From a virus: a stretch of DNA of 59,282 bases. Numbering within the stretch: the first letter of the stretch is position 1; each line of letters begins with the position of its first letter. The stretch spans positions 1 through 59,282 of the IMG/VR virus record IMGVR_UViG_3300024346_000066; one strand, 5' to 3'. This document shows, piece after piece, positions 46,820 to 54,962 of the stretch. Both the position numbers and the translations under genes were made by a program. A model generated the notes under the pieces. That model ran no database searches. It saw nothing but the letters and a program-made list of their open reading frames with translations, and was not told the DNA's origin.

Positions 46820-47419
46820 ATGGCCACTAAAACACCTACTTTAATTGACGTTTTCGAAAGAAACAAATACAACTTGGACGATGTTGCCAAGAAATCACGC
46901 ACATGGTTTCAACAGCAAGTGCTGTTGCTTAATCGACAGCGTTTAACTCCGAACAAAGTTTTAAACAGCAACGAAGAACAATTAAGAAGTAGAGTGGCTC
47001 CTGGATTTATGTACATGTTTGCATATGATCCAAAGTATAAAGACACTCTGCCTTACTACGATCGTTTCCCATTAGTTCTACCTTACAATACATTCAAAGG
47101 TGGTTACATTGGATTAAATTTACACTATCTTCCACATCAACTTCGTATTAGGCTTTTAGACAATCTAATGTCATTTGCCAATAATACGAAAATGGATGAA
47201 ACTACAAAACTTCGTTATTCATGGCAGTTGATTGATGGTGCATCAAGATATAAATTAGCGCAACCATGTATTAAACAATACCTAGTGGAACATGTTCGTT
47301 CGCCATTTAGAAAGATTGATTCAAACGACTGGGCTACAGCTATGATGCTTCCAGTTGAAAGATTTGTTGGTGCTAGTAATGAACAGGTTTGGGCAGACTC
47401 AAAGAGATTGGCACGATAA
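46820..47419 (+). CDS. Conserved T4-like structural/head protein, unknown function
   Basis: A 199-residue protein whose family is common in cyanophage-type T4 relatives. It has an N-terminal helical part (SRTWFQQQVLLLNRQRLTPNKVL), then PGFMYMFAYDPKYKDTLPYYDRFPLVLPY, GGYIGLNLHYLPHQLRIRLLDNLMSF, and VGASNEQVWADSKRLAR at the end. The position after gp4 and before gp54 in a late operon suggests a virion or DNA-end protein; T4 has gp2 (DNA end protector) near gp4, but I see no solid sequence link. Its stop overlaps the gp54 ATG by one base (TAATG). Confidence 0.7.
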   Translation: MATKTPTLIDVFERNKYNLDDVAKKSRTWFQQQVLLLNRQRLTPNKVLNSNEEQLRSRVAPGFMYMFAYDPKYKDTLPYYDRFPLVLPYNTFKGGYIGLNLHYLPHQLRIRLLDNLMSFANNTKMDETTKLRYSWQLIDGASRYKLAQPCIKQYLVEHVRSPFRKIDSNDWATAMMLPVERFVGASNEQVWADSKRLAR

Positions 47420-48126
47420 TGACAAAATTAACAGAATTTATATCACAGATAAAACAAAATGGATTATCAAGAACCAATCGCTACAGCGTTATAATGAACC
47501 CACCAATGTCTTTGATGACGGGACAAAATGCATTCGCTCAAAGTTTCCCAGATATACGTCAGCTTCTAATGTTCTGCGATCAAATTCAACTTCCTGGACT
47601 TAATTTATCTACTACTCAAAATAGAACATTTGGTGAATTCCGTGAAGTTCCATATGAAAAACTATATGGTGATTTGAATATGCAGTTCTATGTTGATACT
47701 GATCTAAATGTTAAAACATTCTTTGATACATGGATGGGTGCAGTACAAGATCCATACACAAGAACATTTTCATACTATAATGACTATGTTACAGACATTA
47801 CTATAATTGTTGAAGACTTACAAGATGAAATGACATATGGTGTAACTTTATTTGAGTGTTATCCTAAAACTATATCTCCAGTTCAAATGGACTACGCTAG
47901 CAAAGATGTGATGAAATTGCAAATAGCTATGAATTTCAAGTATTGGTTACCTCAAAATATGGCTAAGCCAGCACGTGGTGGAGTTACTCCCAATTCAAAT
48001 GGTAATAGAAATTTTGCAGTTCCAGAATCGTTTCTAAATAACTTTTCTACGTTTCAAACTAACGTGAATCAAGTAAGTAATGATATAGATGAAATAAGTG
48101 ATTTTATATCTGGATTATTTGATTAA
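47419..48126 (+). CDS. gp54: Baseplate tail tube initiator gp54
   Basis: A 235-residue protein that caps the baseplate hub and starts tube assembly together with gp48. It has tube-fold features: TNRYSVIMNPP near the start, a DQIQLPGLNLSTTQNRTFG strand pair with FREVPYEKLYGDLNMQFYVD, then FFDTWMGAVQDPYTRTFSYYNDYVTDI and FECYPKTISPVQMDYASKDVMKLQIAMNFKYW, which correspond to regions of gp54/gp19-like tube proteins. I take the ATG at 47419, which overlaps the preceding stop, instead of an upstream in-frame GTG-type reading. The gp48 gene starts 1.1 kb away on the opposite strand, so the two partners are transcribed divergently. Confidence 0.85.
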   Translation: MTKLTEFISQIKQNGLSRTNRYSVIMNPPMSLMTGQNAFAQSFPDIRQLLMFCDQIQLPGLNLSTTQNRTFGEFREVPYEKLYGDLNMQFYVDTDLNVKTFFDTWMGAVQDPYTRTFSYYNDYVTDITIIVEDLQDEMTYGVTLFECYPKTISPVQMDYASKDVMKLQIAMNFKYWLPQNMAKPARGGVTPNSNGNRNFAVPESFLNNFSTFQTNVNQVSNDIDEISDFISGLFD

Positions 48127-48139
48127 TAAGGAATAACTA

Positions 48140-48562
48140 ATGTATCAATACAAAGCTAAAATATTGAAAGTCCTTGACGGAGATACCGTTGACATTGACT
48201 TAGATCTAGGATTTAATATTGTTCTATCGAATCAACGTGTTCGCATGGCTGGCATTGACACGCCAGAATCCAGAACAGTAGATAAAGAAGAAAAGATTCG
48301 TGGTAACTTATCTAAAAAGAAGTTAGCAGAAAAACTTCCTATTGGTTCGTATGTTACAATTGAAACTCAAAAATCAGATAACAATGATGATAAGTTTGGT
48401 CGTATTCTAGCTATATTCGTTCTTGAAGATGGAACTAGCTTGAATCAATGGATGATTGATAACAACTACGCAGTTCTTTATCAGGGTGAAAACAAAGAAC
48501 TGGTGCAAGAAATGCATCAGTACAACAAGACTAAATTAATAGAACGTGGCGAATTAAAATAA
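48140..48562 (+). CDS. Staphylococcal nuclease-like (thermonuclease) protein
   Basis: A 140-residue SNase-like nuclease. The catalytic pattern is complete: VLDGDTVDID with D15, QRVRMAGIDTPESR with R35, D40, T41 and E43, and KFGRILAIFVLEDG with the Arg that stabilises the phosphate. This fold cuts DNA and RNA in a calcium-dependent manner. It has no signal peptide, so it would act in the infected cell. It is embedded in a late morphogenesis operon between gp54 and gp16, with an ATG overlapping the next gene (TAATG). Such nucleases occur in several aquatic T4-like phages; host DNA degradation or nucleotide salvage is a plausible role. Confidence 0.9.
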   Translation: MYQYKAKILKVLDGDTVDIDLDLGFNIVLSNQRVRMAGIDTPESRTVDKEEKIRGNLSKKKLAEKLPIGSYVTIETQKSDNNDDKFGRILAIFVLEDGTSLNQWMIDNNYAVLYQGENKELVQEMHQYNKTKLIERGELK

Positions 48563-48981
48563 TGAAAATTGATGATAGATTATCAGAAGTATTTGATGTA
48601 AATCCCATAGCAGATTTAAGTAACACAAAAGTTATTGATTCTACCACGGGAGAAATCGTTCAATCTTCTGGTGATAAAATTCAAGATGACTATGATAAAT
48701 CTCGTGGAAATCTACATGATCTATTAACACAGGGACAGGATGCACTAACGCATGCGCTGTCAGTAGCCAAGCAATCTGAACACCCACGTGCTTTTGAAGT
48801 AGTGGGCAATTTAATGAAACAACTAGCCGATGTAAACCAGCAATTGATGGACTTGCATCAACAAAAGGCTAAACTTGATGGTCCTAAAGCAGCCAAGCAA
48901 GAAATAACTAACAATGCAATATTTGTGGGCAGTACCGCTGAATTGACAAAAATGATTAAGAGTATGAACAAAGGAGAATAA
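48562..48981 (+). CDS. gp16: Terminase small subunit gp16
   Basis: A 139-residue protein whose C-terminal half matches T4 gp16. Shared features are DDYDKSRGNLHDLLTQGQDAL, AKQSEHPRAFEVVGNLMKQLADVNQQLMDLHQQ (compare T4 NADSPRHMEVFATLMGQM) and the closing NNAIFVGSTAELTKMI (T4 QNATVFMGSPTELMDEI). The small subunit recognises DNA and regulates the gp17 motor. In T4 genes 16 and 17 are neighbours; here gp16 lies 45 kb from gp17 and on the opposite strand. Length (139) is a little shorter than T4 (164). Confidence 0.9.
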   Translation: MKIDDRLSEVFDVNPIADLSNTKVIDSTTGEIVQSSGDKIQDDYDKSRGNLHDLLTQGQDALTHALSVAKQSEHPRAFEVVGNLMKQLADVNQQLMDLHQQKAKLDGPKAAKQEITNNAIFVGSTAELTKMIKSMNKGE

Positions 48982-48985
48982 TACT

Positions 48986-49711
48986 ATGGCTTTACCTATT
49001 CAAAACACCCCAACCTACACTTTACAAATTCCTTCCAGCAAGGAAACTTTAAAGTATCGTCCTTTCTTAGTTAAAGAACAAAAGGCACTTTTATTGGCAC
49101 AACAGAGTGAAGATTCTGTTGTAATGATTGATACTCTAAAGGACATGATTCGTTCATGCGCCAAGACACCAATTAACGTAGACAAGTTAGCCGTGTTTGA
49201 TCTAGAGTATATCTTTAGTCAAATTCGTGCCAAGTCAGCTGGTGAATTTGTAGACCTATTCATGTTCTGCGATGATGATCATGGAGATGAAAACGAAAAG
49301 GCTAAAGCACTTGTTCGTATTGACTTGTCTCAACTACAGGTAGAGTTTAATCCAAACCATGTAAACAAGATTCATCTATTCGATAACTGCGGTGTAGTTA
49401 TGAATTATCCAACTATTGAGATCGTTAAGAAGATTGAACAGATTGGTGAGAAACGTGAAGCTGAACTTGTATTCGATATCGTGGCTGAATGTATGGAATA
49501 CATTTATGATGGCGATGAGATTCACTATACAAAAGAACAAACTAAAGAAGAACTAAAAGAGTTCATCGAAAACTTAACGCAAGACCAGTTTCAAAATATC
49601 GAACAGTTCTTTGAAACAATGCCAAAACTTAGACATGCAGTAAATTATAAGTGTCCAGTATGTTCCAAAGAACACAATAAGGTACTTGAAGGACTTAACA
49701 ATTTTTTTTAA
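48986..49711 (+). CDS. Baseplate hub assembly protein, gp26-like
   Basis: A 241-residue protein with the pattern PIQNTPTYTLQIPSSKETLKYRPFLVKEQKALLLA of the T4 gp26-type hub assembly proteins. Further features are an acidic middle (FDNCGVVMNYPTIEIVKKIEQIG) and a C-terminal metal-binding-like pair in YKCPVCSKEH. In T4, gp26, gp51 and gp28 help to build the hub and thread the tape measure; here the protein is followed by a gp51-like protein and the tape measure in one operon. The ORF ends in a poly-T stretch (LNNFF). Confidence 0.8.
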   Translation: MALPIQNTPTYTLQIPSSKETLKYRPFLVKEQKALLLAQQSEDSVVMIDTLKDMIRSCAKTPINVDKLAVFDLEYIFSQIRAKSAGEFVDLFMFCDDDHGDENEKAKALVRIDLSQLQVEFNPNHVNKIHLFDNCGVVMNYPTIEIVKKIEQIGEKREAELVFDIVAECMEYIYDGDEIHYTKEQTKEELKEFIENLTQDQFQNIEQFFETMPKLRHAVNYKCPVCSKEHNKVLEGLNNFF

Positions 49712-49896
49712 TGAACCTTAGTCATGAGACGGCATTCAACCACTACAAAACGAACTTTGCATTAATGCAATACCATAAATATTCGTTAGAAGAGTTGGAT
49801 AACATGATGCCGTTCGAGCGAGAAATCTACGTTAGTATGTTGGTGCAGCATTTAGAAGAAGAAACTCAAAAACTAAAACAGAAACAAGCCACTTAA
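49711..49896 (+). CDS. Baseplate hub assembly protein, gp51-like
   Basis: A 61-residue protein starting MNLSHETAFNHYKTNFALMQYHKYSLEELDNMMPFEREIYV. The H-K/W-x-x-E-x-x-x-x-M-P-x-E-R-E/x-x-Y pattern is shared with the short T4 gp51 hub-assembly factor and with small pre-tape-measure proteins of other myoviruses. It overlaps the preceding gene's stop by one base and directly abuts the tape measure start. It may act as a tape-measure chaperone, as short proteins at this position often do. No frameshift site connecting it to the upstream gene was seen. Confidence 0.65.
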   Translation: MNLSHETAFNHYKTNFALMQYHKYSLEELDNMMPFEREIYVSMLVQHLEEETQKLKQKQAT

Positions 49897-52734
49897 ATGC
49901 AAACAGTATTAGCTAATCAGCAGAATTCTTTGAACAAATTACTCGAACTGTCTAAGCAGGATCGGTTACTTCAGCTCACTCAGACTAAGGATACTCTTAA
50001 TATTGATAAAAAGAGCGATCAACAACTTGCACAACTCAAGAAAATTGATGCTTCTATCAAAGATTTAAACAAATCAAGTAATGATAAAAATAAAAATGGC
50101 GTTAACTCCAACGTCATTAAGCTGTTTACTGAAATTAAGAAAACTACTGAACAGGTAAAACAATTAGCACAAGCTGGAAGTCCAGCATCTAAAGAACAAG
50201 CGAAAGTTCAGGGACAAGTACAGGCACAAGTTAGAAGTCCTTTATCTAAAGAGCAAGCCACAGATATAACTGGCAAGGCTATGGGTCGTCGTCAATACAG
50301 ATCTATTGGGGATCGTATTGGTGAGTTTAAAGACAAGGCAAAAGACTTCTTTACAATGCGTGGCTTCTTAGATAAGGCAGGTATTGTTAAACGTGGAACT
50401 GGCGGTGTATTTTCTGACATGCTTGATAAACGAGAAGAACGACAAAAGTATGTTGCTTCTCGTCTTAAGATGGATCCAACTGCACGTTTACATGGTGTTG
50501 AAAAATCCAGTAAGATTTTCTCTCGTCAGTTTGATGAGCAGCAGAACGTCCAACGTAATATTAGAAAGAATGAGTCTACTCTTTCTACATACAAGGAACA
50601 AGGATTCACTGATGAACAGATCAAACGTACTGAAGAGTCTAAAAAACGAGAAACTCTTGCTACTGATCTGGCTAAAGTTGACACACGTGTTCGTCCACAG
50701 GGATTTGATCCTAAAACTGGCTTAGTCAAACAACCAGTTATCTCTGCTATTAAACCAGAAGTTATTACTGAAAAAGCTAAACCTAAATCTGCCAAGAAGC
50801 AAGCAGAAAAGAATGCTGTAATCTCTGCTGCAACACCAGAAGTTATTACTGAAAAAGCTAAACCTAAAAGTGCTAAGAAACAAGCAGCTGAAAATAATGT
50901 AGTACCAATTCGTCCATTAATCTCTGCTGCAACACCAGAAGTTATTACTGAAAAAGCTAAACCTAAAAGTGCTAAGAAACAAGCAGCTGAAAATAATGTA
51001 GTACCGATTAGTTCAGTTATCTCTGCTATTAAACCAGAAGTTATTACTGAAAAATCGAAACCTAAATCAGCTAAGAAACAAGCAGCTGATGCTGGAGTTC
51101 CTGCATCTACCGATACTACTGAAAAATCGAAACCTAAATCAGCTAAGAAACAAAAAGCCACAGCATCAGCCGCAGTTAGTTCAGTTATCTCTGCAATTAA
51201 ACCTGAGACTATTACTGAGAAACCTCAATCTGCAGTAGATCAAAAGGAATCTACGTCAATTCTATCTTCTTTAATGCCAAAGAAAGCAGATCAAAATGCT
51301 GAATCTGCTGCTGCTACACTTTCAGGTGAAGAAACAGGAATAGAACAAAATAGAAAGATGGATGAGCAGAATGAGATATTGAAGAAAATTGAATCAAATA
51401 CCAGAGGTGGTGCTGGTGCTGGTAAACCTGCACCGAAAGAAGAATCTAGCGCTGGTGGAGGTATTATCGATAGTATTCTGGGATTCCTTGGTACTGGACT
51501 TATGACTGCAGTTAAGTTCTTGTTTAGTCCAAAGAACCTATTAAAAGCATTCACTAAGTTCTTCGCACCAGCCATGATTATCGGCTCACTTATAAACGGT
51601 ATTATGGATGGGTTTAAAGTATTCTCTGAAACTGGATCTATCGGTGAAGCACTGATTGCTGGTCTTGGTGGTGTTCTGTCATTCTTAACATTCGGATTGT
51701 TTGATGCTCAAACTATTAAAAATGTAGTCAATGCAGTATCAGGATTTGTTACTGACTATATTGTAGAACCTATTACTAAATTCTTTAGTTTCTTGGGTGA
51801 TTCATTCAACACTTATATTAAAGAGCCAGTGATGGCTGCATTTGATAGTGTGGCTGGATTGTTTGACGAGTTTATAGTTCAACCATTAAAGACTGTATTT
51901 GAACCAGTAACTAAGTTCTTCTCTAATCTTAAAGATACTATATTTGGTTGGTTCGAGAGTTTTGAAATTCCTGGAATCAACTTTAGCGTATTCGGCAAAG
52001 AGTTTGGTTTTGGTCCATGGCGTCCATTCAAATCAGAAACCGCAGCACCTGCTGCTTCAGGTGCAATGCCCGCAGGGAATAGTGATGCTGGCGGTGGTCA
52101 GGGGTCGTCTCAGTTCGCAGCAACTGATCCAAGAAGAGTTGATACTGCTGGTAAAGATAGTAGTCTCGGTGCGGATATTAAAGAAAACCCAATGTTGGCA
52201 CTACGTGCAGGCAGACCAGACCTAATGCCTGCACAAGCAGCATCGCCTGTCTCAGCTACTAATGTAGTAACTGCACCTGCACAGGCTACCCCAGTAGGTG
52301 TACAGAACAATGGTAAAACACCGACTGATATCTCTACCAAGACAGAGTCTTACACCAAAATTGCTGGTGAAAGAGTAGTTCCTGGACAACAGCTTTCTGA
52401 AAAACAGATGGCTGTTATTGGAATGTCAAAATCAATGGGAAACTCATACTCCCCAGAAATTGAAAAGCAATATAAAGCACAATCTGCTGCCATAGATTCA
52501 GCTAAGATTTCTCCAGGTGCAGCACCTCAGAGTGGTAACGCTGTAGCTAAAGGATCTGAGAAAAATAAAGAAGCTAACATGGATGCTTCTAAGCCTAACT
52601 CTGGTGGTGGAAATACTATTGTTTCTGCTCCAACTGTTAACAATGTTCAGAACACTCAACAAACTATCAAGTTACAACCACGTAATCGAGATAATTCTGT
52701 TAGTGATTATCTGTCTAGCAGATACGCATTCTAA
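49897..52734 (+). CDS. Tail tape measure protein (gp29-like)
   Basis: A 945-residue protein at the end of the plus-strand late operon. The N-terminal ~100 residues are helical and charged (LLELSKQDRLLQLTQTKDTL). Residues ~285-430 are a Lys/Ala/Pro-rich repeat (ISAATPEVITEKAKPKSAKKQ) of up to six copies. Residues ~520-620 are hydrophobic (GFLGTGLMTAVKFLF, FAPAMIIGSLINGIMDG, LIAGLGGVLSFLTFG), as expected of a protein that reaches the membrane when the tail contracts. The C-terminus is NTIVSAPTVNNVQNTQQT followed by RNRDNSVSDYLSSRYAF, a pattern common in myovirus tape measures. Equivalence to T4 gp29 is inferred from size, features and order. Confidence 0.75.
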   Translation: MQTVLANQQNSLNKLLELSKQDRLLQLTQTKDTLNIDKKSDQQLAQLKKIDASIKDLNKSSNDKNKNGVNSNVIKLFTEIKKTTEQVKQLAQAGSPASKEQAKVQGQVQAQVRSPLSKEQATDITGKAMGRRQYRSIGDRIGEFKDKAKDFFTMRGFLDKAGIVKRGTGGVFSDMLDKREERQKYVASRLKMDPTARLHGVEKSSKIFSRQFDEQQNVQRNIRKNESTLSTYKEQGFTDEQIKRTEESKKRETLATDLAKVDTRVRPQGFDPKTGLVKQPVISAIKPEVITEKAKPKSAKKQAEKNAVISAATPEVITEKAKPKSAKKQAAENNVVPIRPLISAATPEVITEKAKPKSAKKQAAENNVVPISSVISAIKPEVITEKSKPKSAKKQAADAGVPASTDTTEKSKPKSAKKQKATASAAVSSVISAIKPETITEKPQSAVDQKESTSILSSLMPKKADQNAESAAATLSGEETGIEQNRKMDEQNEILKKIESNTRGGAGAGKPAPKEESSAGGGIIDSILGFLGTGLMTAVKFLFSPKNLLKAFTKFFAPAMIIGSLINGIMDGFKVFSETGSIGEALIAGLGGVLSFLTFGLFDAQTIKNVVNAVSGFVTDYIVEPITKFFSFLGDSFNTYIKEPVMAAFDSVAGLFDEFIVQPLKTVFEPVTKFFSNLKDTIFGWFESFEIPGINFSVFGKEFGFGPWRPFKSETAAPAASGAMPAGNSDAGGGQGSSQFAATDPRRVDTAGKDSSLGADIKENPMLALRAGRPDLMPAQAASPVSATNVVTAPAQATPVGVQNNGKTPTDISTKTESYTKIAGERVVPGQQLSEKQMAVIGMSKSMGNSYSPEIEKQYKAQSAAIDSAKISPGAAPQSGNAVAKGSEKNKEANMDASKPNSGGGNTIVSAPTVNNVQNTQQTIKLQPRNRDNSVSDYLSSRYAF
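50815..51150 (+). repeat. Direct repeats in the tape measure gene
   Basis: A unit with the landmark CCAGAAGTTATTACTGAAAA followed by AAACCTAAA and AAGAAACAAGCAGCTG recurs about every 80-110 bases. The middle copies (50821-50920 and 50921-51010) are nearly identical; the flanking copies are diverged. Each unit encodes about 30-35 residues of Lys/Ala/Pro-rich sequence, so change in copy number could change tail length. Confidence 0.8.
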
Positions 52735-52745
52735 CAGATACGCAT

Positions 52746-52773
52746 AAAAAAGGCTACCTTTTGCAAGGTAGCC
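52746..52773 (-). terminator. Intrinsic terminator between converging operons
   Basis: A 9-bp perfect stem GGCTACCTT / AAGGTAGCC with a 4-base loop lies between the tape measure stop (52734) and the gp32 stop (52803). On the minus strand it is followed by six T residues, the classical arrangement for ending the gp32 transcript. On the plus strand the T-run is missing, though the stem may still slow the tape-measure transcript. Confidence 0.9.
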
Positions 52774-52802
52774 TCAGCGAATACTACGTAAGTAGTTCCG
52801 TA

Positions 52803-53726
52803 TCAATCTTCTTGTGCGATCTTCTCAAAGTAAGACATCACATCTTCATCATCATCCATCGGAGCAGGTTTGCTTGCCTTTGGAGTTGAAGCTGGCATAG
52901 AACTAGCTGGTGTTGGTGCAGCACGAACTGGACGATCTTCATCAGAAGCAATCTCTGCAGCAGACTTGCTAGCAAAAGAATCACCAGACAAAACCTCATT
53001 TAGTTTTTTCTTGAGTTCATCATAAGACTTAAAGTTCTTACGATCAGTAAACTCAGATAACTTAGTTTGAGAGTTAACAACTGCCAACAGTTTGTTTTCA
53101 TCTTCTGAAATAGGAGATGGTTCAGCAAACACTGACTCATCGTAGTTGGCATAACCATCTTTCTTACGCATACGCAGTTTGAAATTGGCACCTTCCCACA
53201 AGTCAAATACATTCACTGGCTTTTCATCTTCGAAAGTTGGTCGTGCTTTGTCCATGATCTTATCAAAGATTTTCTTGCCGAATTTAAACAAGAATACCTT
53301 ACCTTCGTTCTCTGGATGCTTTGGATCAGACACAACCAATACGTTGGCAGTGAAAGATAACTTACGCTTTTGTTTACGAGCAATCTCTTTGTTGGCTTCA
53401 GAACCAGAGTTCCAAAGTTGAGTGTTCATTTCACCAACAGGATCGTTCTCACCAAGAGTGGTTAGTGAGTTCTCGATATACCACTTACCAGTTGGTCCTT
53501 GGAAGCCATGAGAAAAGATACGAACCCATGGGAGTTCATCACCTTCAACACGTGGTAAGAATCGTAGTGTGGCTGTTCCGTTACCTGCTTTGTCACCTTC
53601 TAGACGCCAGAATCGGTCGTCAATGTAGGACTTGGTTTCGGATTGGGGGTTGGCAACTTTCTCGAAAGCATTGGCAATTGCACCAAAATCAGAGTTGCGC
53701 ATTGAGCGGAGTTTTTGAATATCCAT
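52803..53726 (-). CDS. gp32: Single-stranded DNA-binding protein gp32
   Basis: The 307-residue protein coats single-stranded DNA in replication, recombination and repair. N-terminal KLRSMRNSDFGAIANAFEKV is the basic self-association region. The core has WRLEGDKAGNGTATLRFLPR, WVRIFSHGFQGPTGKWYIENSLT, VLVVSDPKHPENEGKVFLFKFGKKIFDKI and DLWEGANFKLRMRKKDGYANYDES, aligning well with T4 gp32. The C-terminal tail ends MDDDEDVMSYFEKIAQED, an acidic interaction tail preceded by a Pro/Ala linker. No Cys occurs anywhere; the three Cys of the T4 zinc site are N/D/G here, while the His (H73) is kept. Followed by a strong terminator and preceded by gp59-gp33 as in T4. Confidence 0.95.
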   Translation of the reverse strand: MDIQKLRSMRNSDFGAIANAFEKVANPQSETKSYIDDRFWRLEGDKAGNGTATLRFLPRVEGDELPWVRIFSHGFQGPTGKWYIENSLTTLGENDPVGEMNTQLWNSGSEANKEIARKQKRKLSFTANVLVVSDPKHPENEGKVFLFKFGKKIFDKIMDKARPTFEDEKPVNVFDLWEGANFKLRMRKKDGYANYDESVFAEPSPISEDENKLLAVVNSQTKLSEFTDRKNFKSYDELKKKLNEVLSGDSFASKSAAEIASDEDRPVRAAPTPASSMPASTPKASKPAPMDDDEDVMSYFEKIAQED

Positions 53727-53753
53727 CGTATGTTTCCTTTTATATTAAAAATA

Positions 53754-53972
53754 TTACTTTGTATTAGTATTGTGTTGAATCTGAATGTCATCGGTCATTT
53801 CAATATCATCATCAAAGATGTCATTATCAAGATCAATATCTTCATCAACATAACTATTTAGCGTTCTCATACCACCAGTTTTTTTACCGCTGGCATGTCT
53901 AGCTGGTTTCCCAGATCGCCCACTAGATTCTTCATCGAACTTCTTCGAATTTTTATGGTATGTCTTACCCAT
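53754..53972 (-). CDS. Small protein between gp59 and gp32, unknown function
   Basis: A 72-residue protein with a basic first half (MGKTYHKNSKKFDEESSGRSGKPARHASGKKTGGM) and a very acidic second half (YVDEDIDLDNDIFDDDIEMTDD). This opposite-charge layout suggests a nucleic-acid-contact region joined to an acidic tail that may mimic DNA or bind proteins such as gp59 or gp32. I take the ATG at 53972, two bases after the gp59 stop, instead of a longer in-frame start overlapping gp59. Small basic/acidic proteins of this kind occur beside gp32 in cyanophage-type T4 relatives, but no function is established from sequence. Confidence 0.65.
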   Translation of the reverse strand: MGKTYHKNSKKFDEESSGRSGKPARHASGKKTGGMRTLNSYVDEDIDLDNDIFDDDIEMTDDIQIQHNTNTK

Positions 53973-53973
53973 A

Positions 53974-54588
53974 TTATAACTCTTGTATCTCTTCTTTGAA
54001 CTGATTGAAAACTGGTTCAACCTTACTCTTGTCGTACTTCACAAATCCCTTAACTTTCTCAATCTTTCGTATCTCATTCTCCCACAAGTATAGCATGGTT
54101 GAATTTTGTTTCCAGTTGTCAGTAAGGTGCATCATGTCATCAAATATCCTGACGGACTCAATACTTATTTGCCCACCAAGGAATAGCTTAAGTATACTTG
54201 GATAATTGTTACAAGTAAAGTAAAAGATTGATTGCTCTTTTAACTTTTCTTTGTAAGCATACATAACAATCTTACTGCAATCATCAGAGAAAACCTTAGT
54301 AATAGACTGCTTGCGTTTCATCCACTCACCAAGATTACTCAATGCCTCTTCCGAGAAATACTGAGGGTTTTCATTACCATATGCAAAGTTAGCTACAAAG
54401 AATTGAATCAAGTCTTTATCTACTGGATACTTTCGTGACAGCTTCTCAAATATGTATCTATCATTACGAGCATTAAATGCGTCACGTGTACCCTTGATAT
54501 TACCACGATTCTTAAACACATCAAAGGTATCTCTAGTGAAGTGCAATTTAATAGCCATGTAATACTTGTATGCTTTAAATCCGTCCAC
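53974..54588 (-). CDS. gp59: Helicase loader gp59
   Basis: A 204-residue protein, near T4 gp59 (217), that loads the replicative helicase onto gp32-covered fork DNA. The pattern KAYKYYMAIKLHF, DAFNARNDRYIFEKLSRKYPV and DLIQFFVANFAYGNENPQYF follows T4 (VYKLYLMIKQH, RDKYFFQKLSEKYK, LALIFISNLVANQDAWIGD). The second, C-terminal domain is helical (DDMMHLTDNW, WENEIRKIEKV). The likely start is a GTG at 54588; a later ATG would cut a conserved helix. The order gp33-small-gp59-(small)-gp32 retains the T4 neighbourhood. It overlaps the preceding membrane protein by 14 bases. Confidence 0.88.
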   Translation of the reverse strand: MDGFKAYKYYMAIKLHFTRDTFDVFKNRGNIKGTRDAFNARNDRYIFEKLSRKYPVDKDLIQFFVANFAYGNENPQYFSEEALSNLGEWMKRKQSITKVFSDDCSKIVMYAYKEKLKEQSIFYFTCNNYPSILKLFLGGQISIESVRIFDDMMHLTDNWKQNSTMLYLWENEIRKIEKVKGFVKYDKSKVEPVFNQFKEEIQEL

Positions 54589-54799
54589 TTCGTGCTTTCC
54601 TACATGCTTCTTTCATCTCTGTTGTAAAATCTGGAGAGATCTCAGCTAACGAACAATTAATCACTTTAACCCCATGTTTGGGTTGGTTGTGTGCAGAATA
54701 GAATCCAAACGCAATCAAAGCCACAATAAAAATTACTACAACAACATCAAACGTCCAACTGGGCTTGTTTGGGGAGGTAGTTTTGTTCTCGAAATTCAT
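54575..54799 (-). CDS. Small single-span membrane protein
   Basis: A 74-residue protein with one clear membrane segment (FDVVVVIFIVALIAFGFYSA) after a short polar N-terminus, then a conserved-looking outside part HGVKVINCSLAEISPDF ending EACRKA with two Cys. Short phage proteins with the I-N-C-S-L-A-E-I-S-P-D-F pattern occur in phages of several proteobacteria. The ATG at 54799 gives an overlap of about 50 bases with gp33, larger than usual but without a downstream alternative. Function unknown. A holin or lysis role is not supported, as it lies in a replication operon. Confidence 0.6.
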   Translation of the reverse strand: MNFENKTTSPNKPSWTFDVVVVIFIVALIAFGFYSAHNQPKHGVKVINCSLAEISPDFTTEMKEACRKARSGRI

Positions 54800-54962
54800 T
54801 ACCAATTTTATCCTTAAGTGACTTGTTAATCAAGCTAACGATATCTTTCGGCTCAAGATAATTTTCCTTACAGTAGTCAAGAACTGCATCCATGTAAGGT
54901 TGCTTCTTATTCTTGACCACATCTTCAATATAAAGAGAAAATTCATTGGCAGTTTTAAACAT
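54747..54962 (-). CDS. gp33: Late transcription co-activator gp33-like
   Basis: A 71-residue protein matching the small gp33 of cyanophage-type phages: MFKTANEFSLYIEDVV, YMDAVLDYCKENYLEPKDIVSLINKSLKDKIGNEF, then QNYLPK. In T4, gp33 bridges RNA polymerase and the sliding clamp to activate late promoters with sigma factor gp55; the NATAAATA boxes in this window are the expected targets. The start at 54962 overlaps the preceding gene by 8 bases; longer in-frame readings overlap it by more than 60. The D-Y/C-E-x-x-x-L-E pattern and order next to gp59 and gp32 support the call. Confidence 0.75.
   Translation of the reverse strand: MFKTANEFSLYIEDVVKNKKQPYMDAVLDYCKENYLEPKDIVSLINKSLKDKIGNEFREQNYLPKQAQLDV

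Noticed and set aside
49785-49793. CATAAATA inside the gp51-like gene as a late promoter for the tape measure
   Set aside because: It lies within coding sequence about 100 bases before the tape measure start in an operon with tight gene spacing; chance occurrence in AT-rich DNA is equally likely.
50526-51161. A 211-codon minus-strand open frame opposite the tape measure repeats
   Set aside because: It mirrors the Lys/Ala repeats of the plus-strand gene and has no start signal or domain of its own.
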